NCBI GenBank assembly: GCA_026398835.1
Contig: JAPLSD010000592.1
Location: 1 to 7,270 of the forward strand
Direction of reading: 5' to 3'
Length of the DNA: 7,270 bases
Source of the DNA: Pseudomonas sp.
GTDB taxonomy: Bacteria; Pseudomonadota; Gammaproteobacteria; Pseudomonadales; Pseudomonadaceae
Positions within the stretch are counted from its first letter, which is position 1; each line of letters opens with the position of its first letter. Below, in pieces: positions 1 to 7,270 of the stretch. The notes under the pieces are model-generated. The model worked only from the letters and a program-made list of their open reading frames with translations, had not been told where the DNA came from and ran no database searches. A program made the translations under genes and the position numbers.

Positions 1-35
1 AAGCCCGGCCGGCAATGCATAAAGAGGGTGTTCAT
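1..35 (-). CDS. rlmM: RlmM, 23S rRNA 2'-O-ribose cytidine methyltransferase (5' end only)
   Basis: Only the first 11 codons and two further bases are present, read on the minus strand from an ATG at 35-33. They give MNTLFMHCRPG, which I recognise from memory as the start of Pseudomonas RlmM. RlmM is a SAM-dependent cytoplasmic enzyme that 2'-O-methylates a cytidine (C2498 in E. coli numbering) of 23S rRNA. The start is supported by AGGAG (minus strand, 45-41) five bases upstream of the ATG. The frame stays open upstream of this ATG back to about 190, but the good ribosome binding site and the match to the family N-terminus favour position 35. The gene runs off the left edge and is divergent from acnA. 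Identification from so short a piece could be wrong, although the match is specific. Confidence 0.8.
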   Translation of the reverse strand, partial: MNTLFMHCRPG

Positions 36-40
36 TAATA

Positions 41-45
41 CTCCT
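41..45 (-). promoter_or_regulatory. Ribosome binding site of rlmM
   Basis: The minus strand reads AGGAG here, followed by five bases and the ATG at 35-33. This site decides the rlmM start, because the frame is otherwise open for about 50 further codons upstream. Confidence 0.75.
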
Positions 46-109
46 GGGCAGTTGGCGAAGAATTCAGCCACTGCGCGCGATGCCCAGACTTGCTCTAAAG
101 CAAAGCCTG

Positions 110-289
110 TCACGAAAACCGGCGCATGATAGCCGAGTTCGGAACCCTGGACTTGCCCATAAAGTCCAGCGGGGGCACGGCATCAATTATTTCCAGGATC
201 GCGCCCTCGCCAGATTCCCCAATCAGAGCTAGGTTAATGGCTCTGCCCGTCCCGTCAGGTCCGTAGCCGTGCGGACTAAAAGGAGTCAT
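110..289 (-). CDS. Doubtful 59-residue ORF divergent from acnA
   Basis: An ATG at 289-287 opens a frame of 59 codons to a TGA at 112-110. The product starts MTPFSPHGYGPDG and ends AIMRRFS. It has no recognised domain, signal peptide or membrane segment. A weak GAGGG lies about ten bases upstream on the minus strand, inside the acnA 5' codons. Its start is only three bases from the acnA ATG, so it would fill most of the region where the acnA promoter must lie, which argues against it. Codons look reasonable for a GC-rich genome, but the opposite strand is also open over much of the stretch. I do not recognise the product and consider a chance ORF more likely. Confidence 0.17.
   Translation of the reverse strand: MTPFSPHGYGPDGTGRAINLALIGESGEGAILEIIDAVPPLDFMGKSRVPNSAIMRRFS
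147..169. repeat. Perfect 8-bp inverted repeat (stem-loop) upstream of acnA
   Basis: CTGGACTT (147-154) is matched by AAGTCCAG (162-169) around a seven-base loop. There is no following T-run, so it is not a standard terminator. It could be a regulator site or an RNA hairpin in the acnA leader; a chance occurrence is also possible. Confidence 0.4.
258..277 (+). promoter_or_regulatory. Weak leader hairpin just before the acnA ribosome binding site
   Basis: GTCCG (259-263) can pair with CGGAC (272-276), extended by a G-U pair (258/277), around an eight-base loop. The stem ends four bases before the acnA AGGAG at 281-285, so it could affect ribosome access. The stem is short and the role is only suggested. 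Confidence 0.2.
281..285 (+). promoter_or_regulatory. Ribosome binding site of acnA
   Basis: AGGAG lies seven bases before the ATG at 293. It fixes the original acnA start at 293 rather than at the internal ATG at 406, which has no comparable Shine-Dalgarno sequence. This is what shows that the 5' part of the gene is frameshifted and not merely non-coding. Confidence 0.8.
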
Positions 290-292
290 TCA

Positions 293-405
293 ATGCCGTC
301 CCTCGATAGCCTGAAAACCCTTAAAACCTTAAAGGTCGACGACAAGACCACTACTTCAGTCTCCCCGAGGCCGCCAAATCACTCGGCGACCTCGACCTGC
401 TGCCG

Positions 406-415
<10 letters not shown>
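293..415 (+). pseudogene. acnA: Out-of-frame 5' end of acnA (frameshift by apparent 4-base deletion)
   Basis: From the well-placed ATG at 293 the first 19 codons read [19 protein letters not shown], the expected start of Pseudomonas AcnA. The frame then goes wrong and ends at TGA 413-415 after 40 codons. In the third frame from about 349 onward the expected protein resumes ([16 protein letters not shown]) and runs into the long frame at ATG 406. Inserting four bases (for example TACC between 349 and 350, giving K-T-Y-H-Y-F) joins the two parts into exactly 913 codons, the length I recall for Pseudomonas AcnA. The lost bases would lie between short ACC repeats, a typical slippage context. It may be a true mutation or a sequencing/assembly error; the window cannot tell. 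Confidence 0.85.
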
Positions 416-3030
<2,615 letters not shown>

Positions 3031-3043
3031 ATCCACCTGACCT

Positions 3044-3070
3044 AAAACACCGCCCTCAGGCGGTGTTTTT
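3044..3070 (+). terminator. Rho-independent terminator of acnA
   Basis: An 11-bp perfect stem (AAAACACCGCC at 3044-3054 with GGCGGTGTTTT at 3059-3069) closes a four-base loop CTCA and ends in a T-run. It starts 13 bases after the acnA stop codon. The A-run on the left arm means it could also stop transcription from the right. Confidence 0.93.
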
Positions 3071-3098
3071 GTTTGGCTGGTGGGTGTGTTCCTTTGCT

Positions 3099-3104
3099 TA
3101 TAAT
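3099..3104 (+). promoter_or_regulatory. Likely -10 box for the CPBP gene
   Basis: A perfect TATAAT lies 52 bases before the ATG at 3157, directly after the acnA terminator, implying a separate transcript for the CPBP gene with a leader of about 45 bases. No convincing -35 box is found at the usual 16-18 base spacing, so strength is uncertain. Confidence 0.5.
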
Positions 3105-3156
3105 TGCGCGCCGCTTCAATTTTTTCAGGTAAGACTCCCGCCCCAAAGGACTTCAC

Positions 3157-3948
3157 ATGATCGCTTTGCCATGGCTCTATCTGGCATTCCTCTCCATCGG
3201 CTACAGCCTCGCACTATTCGCCGGCCAACTGGATGCAACAGCCCTGATCGCCATTGCCCTACTGCTGCTCGCCGGCTTTGCCGTACGCCAGCAAAAGAGC
3301 CGTTATGGCCGCTATCTCGGTCATGGTTTGTTCGTGGTACTGGCCCTCGCGCTGGCCCTGCATTGGCTACCGGGTTTCTATAACGGGAGCGTCATTGGCC
3401 CCGAAGTTTTTACCGATGATGCAGTGCCGTACTCGATGTACCTCAATCTGGACAAACCACTGATTGGCTTTTGGCTATTGCTGGTGTGCCCATGGATTGT
3501 CGGCCGACGCTCCTTGCGTCTTTCGCTGTACGCGACCGCCCTGGCCTTGACCCTGAGTGCACTGGCCGCCCTCGGTGGTGCGATTTTGCTGGGCATCATC
3601 CATTGGGAACCGAAGTGGCCAAGTCAAGGCTGGCTTTGGGTACTGAACAACCTGCTGCTGGTGACCCTGATCGAGGAAGCCTTGTTCCGTGGCTATATTC
3701 AGGGCGGTTTGAGCCAGCGCTTCAAACAGCTGCCCTACGGCGAAAATCTTGCCCTGATGTGCGCGGCGCTACTCTTCGGCCTGGCGCATCTTGGCGCTGG
3801 CTGGCAATGGGTGCTGCTGGCGAGTATTGCCGGGGTCGGCTACGGCCTGGCCTACCGTTTTGGCGGACTAAGTGCAGCAATCGCCACGCACTTTGGTTTG
3901 AATTTACTGCACTTCGGATTGTTCACCTATCCGATGTTGGCCGGATAA
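3157..3948 (+). CDS. CPBP-family intramembrane metalloprotease-like protein (CAAX/Rce1 type)
   Basis: The 263-residue product is mostly hydrophobic, with about eight membrane segments spread from residue 5 to the C-terminus. It is therefore an inner-membrane protein. The C-terminal part carries the three CPBP motifs. The first is IEEALFRG (Glu173, Glu174 and Arg178, the EExxxR signature). The second is FGLAH (Phe207, His211, FxxxH). The third is HFGLN (His245, Asn249). These residues line the proposed metal site of Rce1-like proteases. Bacterial members are variously linked to bacteriocin self-immunity or peptide processing, but no substrate can be named here. The start is supported by AAAGGA (3145-3150) six bases before the ATG. 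It follows acnA in the same direction but is separated from it by a terminator and has its own TATAAT. I recall a CPBP gene next to acnA in P. aeruginosa too, which suggests this is core synteny. Confidence 0.92.
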   Translation: MIALPWLYLAFLSIGYSLALFAGQLDATALIAIALLLLAGFAVRQQKSRYGRYLGHGLFVVLALALALHWLPGFYNGSVIGPEVFTDDAVPYSMYLNLDKPLIGFWLLLVCPWIVGRRSLRLSLYATALALTLSALAALGGAILLGIIHWEPKWPSQGWLWVLNNLLLVTLIEEALFRGYIQGGLSQRFKQLPYGENLALMCAALLFGLAHLGAGWQWVLLASIAGVGYGLAYRFGGLSAAIATHFGLNLLHFGLFTYPMLAG

Positions 3949-3998
3949 CCAACCACGGGATCAGGCTGACGTCGAAGACCCTACCTCGGCGCCATTGG

Positions 3999-4225
3999 CT
4001 ATTCAGGCCCAACCGCAAGGGTTGCAGGAGAAGCCTCTCCGGCTTCAAGTTCATGCTTCAGAGTAAGCAGCTCATCGAAGAAGCAGTCTGCAGCATGCAG
4101 ACGGTTGATGGCCCCGCCTAACCCCCCCACACCTCGATTTCCCCCCTCGCAAGGTCGTGTAATGCCAAAAACTCTGAATACTGGCGTGCCCCGTCTTTGT
4201 TGCGGTCATGTAGAAGACTTCCAAA
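3999..4225 (-). pseudogene. Possible coding remnants on the minus strand
   Basis: Two adjoining frames on the minus strand look protein-like but have no recognised family. Reading from about 4225 to a TAG at 4120-4118, the residues include DRNKDGARQYSEFLALHD and end EIEVWGG. A second frame could start at GTG 4130-4128, overlapping that stop, and runs 43 codons to a TAG at 4001-3999. It includes NRLHAADCFFDELLTLKHE. The upstream frame enters the AT-rich block and the cysD start region, where it stops looking like protein. One reading is the 3' end of an older gene cut by the arrival of the cysD operon. Chance open frames are an equally good explanation. Confidence 0.17.
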
Positions 4226-4252
4226 GAAAACTTGTCGCAAACTGCGATTTAA

Positions 4253-4258
4253 TATAAA
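4253..4258 (+). promoter_or_regulatory. Candidate -10 box for the cysD-cysNC operon
   Basis: TATAAA lies in the AT-rich block 82 bases before the cysD ATG. TTGTCG (4232-4237) is a weak -35 candidate at a short 15-base spacing. A second possible -10, TAAAAT (4303-4308), sits inside the palindrome at 4298-4315. Because the block is so AT-rich, such hits are expected by chance. Confidence 0.22.
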
Positions 4259-4281
4259 AACAATTAATAAAAACGCTTTAG

Positions 4282-4303
4282 ATAGCAATTTTTCATAGCA
4301 ATT
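4282..4303 (+). repeat. Two direct copies of ATAGCAATT, 13 bases apart
   Basis: ATAGCAATT occurs at 4282-4290 and again at 4295-4303. The second copy shares its GCAATT with the left arm of the palindrome at 4298-4315. This is the arrangement expected of repeated half-sites for a DNA-binding protein, although slippage in AT-rich DNA could also give it. Confidence 0.45.
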
Positions 4304-4315
4304 AAAATTAATTGC
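4298..4315. promoter_or_regulatory. 18-bp palindrome, putative operator of the cysD-cysNC operon
   Basis: GCAATTAA (4298-4305) and TTAATTGC (4308-4315) form perfect arms around a two-base AA centre. The core CAATTAA also occurs at 4261-4267. The palindrome ends ten bases before the cysD ribosome binding site, so a dimeric regulator bound here could block transcription or early elongation. I cannot assign it to a known regulator; it does not look to me like an obvious CysB site. Confidence 0.4.
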
Positions 4316-4325
4316 GTACTGCGAC

Positions 4326-4330
4326 AAGGA
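4326..4330 (+). promoter_or_regulatory. Ribosome binding site of cysD
   Basis: AAGGA lies nine bases before the ATG at 4340. It supports the long form of the protein: the start at 4340 has a good site, while the normal CysD core near codon 185 has only weak candidates such as TTG at 4877 preceded by GGGG. Confidence 0.65.
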
Positions 4331-4339
4331 AAGCGTTCC

Positions 4340-5782
4340 ATGTTGAACCCTGATTTTCTTGGATTGGATGCCCCCACAGTGTGGGATACGCAGCTGGCAT
4401 TTCTCCATCTGAACCAACTCAATCAAGCCGATACCAAGCGCACAGCCGAACGGCGACTGCACGAGCTTGATCTTCTTCCCCCCGAGCTGACCGCGCAAAG
4501 CCTCAGCGATGAGTCAGGACGACAGCCGACACCCTCGGTTCTGTCTTCGGATATTGAAAAGGCGCGCACCAAACGTAAATTAGTGCTTTTTGCTCAGTTG
4601 CTCCGTGCCTCTAACGGAGAGGATTTTTTGCATGCTAACGATGCCCGGGGCGCTCGCTACTGGTTGCCGCTTGGCACCCACCTTGTTGACACGCAACAGC
4701 TCACGGATGCACTACAACGCCTGCAAGAGCATATCGCCAAGCACATCGTCATCTTTCCGAGCGGTCGCCTTGTTGCTGTTTGCAGACACGCCAGCGCACC
4801 GGCCAATGTTGAGCTGGGGCTGTTGAGCTACTCGGCCGTGCTGGATGAAAGCAGTCGGACCGGGGCAGTCGATTCATTGAGGGTACGCACACCACACCTC
4901 AAGCGCCTTGAAGCTGAAAGCCTGCAGATTATTCGCGAGGCAGTCGCTGAGGCCGAGAATCCCGCCATGCTCTATTCCATGGGCAAAGACAGCGCGGTGA
5001 TGCTGCACCTCGCTCGCAAGGCCTTTTACCCGTCGCCACCGCCCTTCCCGCTGCTGCATGTAGATACACGCTGGAAGTTTCAAGAGATGTATATGTTTCG
5101 CGACTTTATGGTGCGGGAAAGCGGCATGGATCTGCTCGTGCATATCAACCCGGAAGCCATTAGCAAAGACATTAATCCCTTCGATCATGGTTCGGCGCTG
5201 CACACCGATATCACCAAGACCGAAGGACTCAAGCAAGCGCTGGATAAATACAAGTTTGACGTCGTGTTCGGCGGGGCGCGCCGGGATGAAGAAAAATCGC
5301 GCGCAAAGGAACGTATTTTTTCGTTTCGCACCCAGAGCCATTACTGGGATCCGAAACAGCAACGACCAGAGCTGTGGAATATCTACAACGCGCGCAAAAA
5401 CCAGGGAGAGAGCATTCGTGTCTTCCCGCTTTCCAATTGGACAGAACTCGATATCTGGCAATACATCTACCAGGAAAACATCCCGGTGGTGCCCCTGTAC
5501 TTTGCCAAAGAGAGACCCGTCGTAGTGCGCAACGGCATGACACTCATGGTTGACGATGGGCGCATGCCCCTGCTGCCAGGCGAGAAGATTGAAGCCAGAA
5601 ACATCCGCTTTCGCACCCTTGGCTGCTATCCCCTGACCGGTGCAGTGGAATCGAATGCCGCCACCGTAGCCGATATTCTGCTCGAGCTACTCGGATCCAC
5701 TAGTTCCGAGAGACAAGGGCGAGCCATTGATAGCGACAGCTCAGCCAGCATGGAAAAGAAAAAACAGGAGGGCTATTTCTGA
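4340..5782 (+). CDS. cysD: Sulfate adenylyltransferase subunit 2 (CysD) with a long unrecognised N-terminal extension
   Basis: CysD is the catalytic subunit of ATP sulfurylase. With CysN it converts sulfate and ATP to APS and pyrophosphate. The product has 480 residues, whereas CysD usually has about 300. Residues from about 186 to 480 are a complete CysD: the PP-loop SMGKDS (213-218), HVDTRWKF (240-247), [15 protein letters not shown] (311-325), [15 protein letters not shown] (363-377), [16 protein letters not shown] and the family C-terminus [10 protein letters not shown]. Residues 1 to about 185 are not part of the family and I do not recognise them. They look like a charged helical stretch (about 1-50), a Ser/Pro-rich linker (51-70) and a mixed alpha/beta stretch (76-170). 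The frame is open from 4340, with AAGGA upstream. An internal start (TTG 4877) giving a normal-length CysD cannot be excluded. The stop overlaps the cysNC ATG by one base, so the pair is an operon with coupled translation. A housekeeping cysD probably exists elsewhere in the genome. Confidence 0.95.
   Translation: MLNPDFLGLDAPTVWDTQLAFLHLNQLNQADTKRTAERRLHELDLLPPELTAQSLSDESGRQPTPSVLSSDIEKARTKRKLVLFAQLLRASNGEDFLHANDARGARYWLPLGTHLVDTQQLTDALQRLQEHIAKHIVIFPSGRLVAVCRHASAPANVELGLLSYSAVLDESSRTGAVDSLRVRTPHLKRLEAESLQIIREAVAEAENPAMLYSMGKDSAVMLHLARKAFYPSPPPFPLLHVDTRWKFQEMYMFRDFMVRESGMDLLVHINPEAISKDINPFDHGSALHTDITKTEGLKQALDKYKFDVVFGGARRDEEKSRAKERIFSFRTQSHYWDPKQQRPELWNIYNARKNQGESIRVFPLSNWTELDIWQYIYQENIPVVPLYFAKERPVVVRNGMTLMVDDGRMPLLPGEKIEARNIRFRTLGCYPLTGAVESNAATVADILLELLGSTSSERQGRAIDSDSSASMEKKKQEGYF
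5766..5771 (+). promoter_or_regulatory. Ribosome binding site of cysNC
   Basis: AGGAGG lies inside the last codons of cysD, ten bases before the cysNC ATG at 5782. With the TGATG stop-start overlap it indicates coupled translation of the two subunits. Confidence 0.7.
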
Positions 5783-7270
5783 TGGCACCTAAAACACAAA
5801 CAACTGCCACCACTAAGCCCTCGACAATTGAGGCCTACCTTGAACAGCAACAAGGTCAAGACCTGCTGCGTTTTATAACGTGTGGCAGCGTGGATGATGG
5901 CAAAAGCACCCTGATCGGACGCCTGCTATGGGACGCCCAGCAACTGACTGACGATCAAATGGCTGCACTAAAAAACGAATCAAAAAAGTATGGCACCCAA
6001 GGTGCTGACATAGACTTTGCCCTGCTCGTCGACGGCTTGTCGGCAGAGCGCGAACAGGGCATCACCATCGATGTGGCCTATCGCTTTTTCGCTACCAGCA
6101 AGCGCAAGTTCATCGTTGCCGATACACCCGGCCATGAGCAGTACACGCGCAACATGGTCACCGGCGCTTCAACCGCGGACGTGGCGGTGATCCTGATAGA
6201 CGCCCGGCAAGGTGTGCTGACACAGACGCGCCGGCATGCGTACCTGGTATCGCTGATGGGCATTCGCCATGTGGTGATTGCCGTGAACAAGATGGATTTG
6301 GTCGACTTTGACGCAACCACATTTCAGCGCACCGTTGATACCTTCCAGGATTTCGCGCAAACACTGGGCTTTGAAAAAATAACGCCCATCCCGCTCAGCG
6401 CGCTAAAGGGAGACAACATCACTCGGCGCTCGGCAAACACGCCTTGGTATTCCGGGCCGACGCTGATGGGATACCTGGAAACAATTGAGGTCAACGCCCC
6501 CAAATCCGAGCGTTTGGTGTTTCCAGTGCAGTGGGTAAATCGACCTGATGCTTCGTTCCGCGGGCTCAGCGGCTACGTCGGTGAGGGGAAGGTCAGCGTT
6601 GGCGATGAGGTTCGTGTCACCCTCTCCGGGCAAACGGCGACGGTCGCCGAAATTGTCAGTATGAACGGCCCAATGCAGGAAGCCCTTTGTGGCGATGCCG
6701 TTACCTTAAGGCTCAGCAAAGAAATTGACGCCTCGCGCGGCGACATTATTTCCCTAAGCCAAAGCCCGCTGGAAGTTACCGATCAGTTTGAAGCTACGCT
6801 GATTTGGATGAATGAAGAGGCTGGGCTGCACGGTCGTAATTACGACATCAAACTCGCCACGCAATGGGCATCTGCATCGATCACGAACATCAAGTATCGG
6901 GTGAACATCAATACCCTCGGCCATGAAGCCAGCACGCAGCTGTCGCTAAATGACATCAGCGTATGCACGCTCGCAATCAGCAAACCGTTGGTCTATGACA
7001 GCTATCAGCACTCGAAAACCCTCGGAAGTTTTATTCTGGTCGATCGCATCAGCAATGCCACGGTAGCCGCTGGAATGATCACCCACAGCCTGCGGCGCGC
7101 GCAAAATGTGCATAAACAAGAGCTGTCGATCACTCGTAACAACCGGGAAAAACTCAACGGCCACAAGGGCAAGGTCATCTGGTTTACCGGTCTTTCCGGC
7201 TCGGGTAAATCGACACTCGCGAACGCACTTGAAGTTGAATTGCATGCACGCGGCTACCGAACCTACATCC
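5782..7270 (+). CDS. cysNC: Bifunctional CysNC: sulfate adenylyltransferase GTPase subunit fused to APS kinase (3' end missing)
   Basis: The frame is open for 496 codons to the window edge with no stop. The N-terminal CysN part is an EF-Tu-like GTPase that drives APS synthesis by CysD. It shows G1 GSVDDGKST (residues 35-43), the G2-region [10 protein letters not shown]3 DTPGHEQ (114-120), G4 NKMD (169-172) and SALKGDN, followed by beta-barrel domains. The CysC part, APS kinase making PAPS, begins near residue 463 with the P-loop GLSGSGKST (470-478). The rest of the kinase, roughly 130-150 residues by family size, is outside the window. The ATG overlaps the cysD stop in TGATG and is preceded by AGGAGG. 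The sequence resembles CysNC/NodQ proteins. From memory it looks divergent from the usual Pseudomonas CysNC (for example a long Thr/Gln-rich start before the GTPase), which fits an accessory copy making PAPS. NodQ-like use for sulfating a glycan or lipid is possible but not shown. Confidence 0.96.
   Translation, partial: MAPKTQTTATTKPSTIEAYLEQQQGQDLLRFITCGSVDDGKSTLIGRLLWDAQQLTDDQMAALKNESKKYGTQGADIDFALLVDGLSAEREQGITIDVAYRFFATSKRKFIVADTPGHEQYTRNMVTGASTADVAVILIDARQGVLTQTRRHAYLVSLMGIRHVVIAVNKMDLVDFDATTFQRTVDTFQDFAQTLGFEKITPIPLSALKGDNITRRSANTPWYSGPTLMGYLETIEVNAPKSERLVFPVQWVNRPDASFRGLSGYVGEGKVSVGDEVRVTLSGQTATVAEIVSMNGPMQEALCGDAVTLRLSKEIDASRGDIISLSQSPLEVTDQFEATLIWMNEEAGLHGRNYDIKLATQWASASITNIKYRVNINTLGHEASTQLSLNDISVCTLAISKPLVYDSYQHSKTLGSFILVDRISNATVAAGMITHSLRRAQNVHKQELSITRNNREKLNGHKGKVIWFTGLSGSGKSTLANALEVELHARGYRTYI

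Larger units (their letters stand above)
36..292. other. Divergent rlmM-acnA intergenic region
   Basis: This gap must carry the promoters for both divergent genes, but no pair of sigma-70 -35/-10 boxes could be assigned with confidence on either strand. It contains an 8-bp inverted repeat (147-169), a weaker hairpin just before the acnA ribosome binding site (258-277) and a 59-codon minus-strand ORF (110-289). No tRNA or repeat family was recognised. Confidence 0.6.
4231..4328. repeat. Widely spaced perfect 9-bp inverted repeat around the cysD leader
   Basis: CTTGTCGCA (4231-4239) is matched by TGCGACAAG (4320-4328). Between the arms are 80 bases of AT-rich DNA. The heptamer ACTGCGA also occurs as a direct repeat at 4241-4247 and 4318-4324. 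The right arm overlaps the cysD ribosome binding site (AAGGA, 4326-4330). It may be a pair of regulator sites, or recombinase/transposase sites at the edge of an acquired segment. The match is seen; the role is not known. Confidence 0.45.
3949..4339. other. Intergenic region between CPBP gene and cysD, composition break
   Basis: This 391-base gap has two halves. Bases 3949 to about 4220 have ordinary composition, two small overlapping hairpins (4027-4046) without a T-run, two C-runs (4122-4128 and 4141-4146) and possible coding remnants on the minus strand. Bases about 4220-4339 are strikingly AT-rich and packed with short direct and inverted repeats leading into the cysD ribosome binding site. 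The change marks a likely boundary between core DNA and an acquired operon. No clear att site, tRNA or insertion sequence was found. Confidence 0.6.

Noticed and set aside
36..190. In-frame upstream extension of rlmM
   Set aside because: The frame is open for about 50 codons before ATG 35, but AGGAG sits right before that ATG and the family N-terminus matches there, so the extension is not taken as coding.
4027..4046. Overlapping hairpins after the CPBP gene as a terminator
   Set aside because: GGAGA/TCTCC and GAAGCC/GGCTTC can form stems, but they are mutually exclusive and lack a T-run, so a terminator is not supported.
3471..4121. 216-codon plus-strand frame overlapping the CPBP gene
   Set aside because: It overlaps most of the CPBP gene in another frame, is rich in Arg/Pro/Trp typical of shadow frames, and has no domain; the CPBP frame has the RBS and catalytic motifs.
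4118..4498. 126-codon minus-strand frame crossing the cysD leader
   Set aside because: As a whole gene it would overlap the cysD start and run through the AT-rich repeat block. Only its last 30 or so residues look protein-like, and those are reported as a possible remnant.
4874..5461. 195-codon minus-strand frame inside cysD
   Set aside because: It is opposite the conserved CysD core, has no recognisable domain or ribosome binding site, and is best seen as a shadow.
5693..5704. Adjacent BamHI and SpeI sites resembling a cloning polylinker
   Set aside because: The bases encode a continuous CysD sequence ([10 protein letters not shown], with the conserved SERQGR segment), and the match to a vector polylinker stops after about 14 bases, so vector contamination is unlikely.

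Overview
The window looks like chromosomal DNA of a Pseudomonas, most likely of the fluorescens/putida type. The 5' end of rlmM, the aconitase AcnA and the small CPBP membrane protein all read as close Pseudomonas homologues. This assignment rests on recalled protein sequences; no database search was run.

Left part (1-3948), core-genome-like and GC-rich. The first 35 bases are the start of rlmM on the minus strand. A 257-base divergent gap follows, with a few inverted repeats and a 59-codon minus-strand ORF of doubtful reality. acnA then begins with a good ribosome binding site and an ATG at 293, but its reading frame is broken after about 19 codons. Restoring four bases near 349/350 gives an uninterrupted 913-residue aconitase. 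As written, the frame is open only from an internal ATG at 406 (874 codons). A strong hairpin terminator follows acnA. A CPBP-family intramembrane protease-like gene comes next, with its own TATAAT box.

Middle gap (3949-4339). The first half has ordinary composition and may hold the broken 3' end of a minus-strand gene. The second half (about 4220-4339) is very AT-rich and dense in short repeats: a 9-bp inverted pair, a 9-bp tandem-like direct pair, and an 18-bp palindrome just upstream of the next ribosome binding site. It looks like a regulated promoter and/or the edge of acquired DNA.

Right part (4340-7270). A two-gene sulfate-activation operon: cysD (ATP sulfurylase small subunit) and cysNC (ATP sulfurylase GTPase subunit fused to APS kinase, cut off by the window end). 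Together they would make APS and then PAPS from sulfate and ATP, using GTP hydrolysis. The CysD is unusual: about 185 unrecognised residues precede a complete normal CysD. The divergent CysNC, the AT-rich leader and the position after acnA-CPBP suggest an accessory copy, perhaps supplying PAPS to a dedicated sulfation or sulfur-modification system encoded further right. That destination is inference; nothing in the window shows it.

The two points most worth following are the N-terminally extended CysD with its repeat-rich leader and the acnA frameshift. No tRNA, rRNA, CRISPR array or complete insertion sequence was seen.
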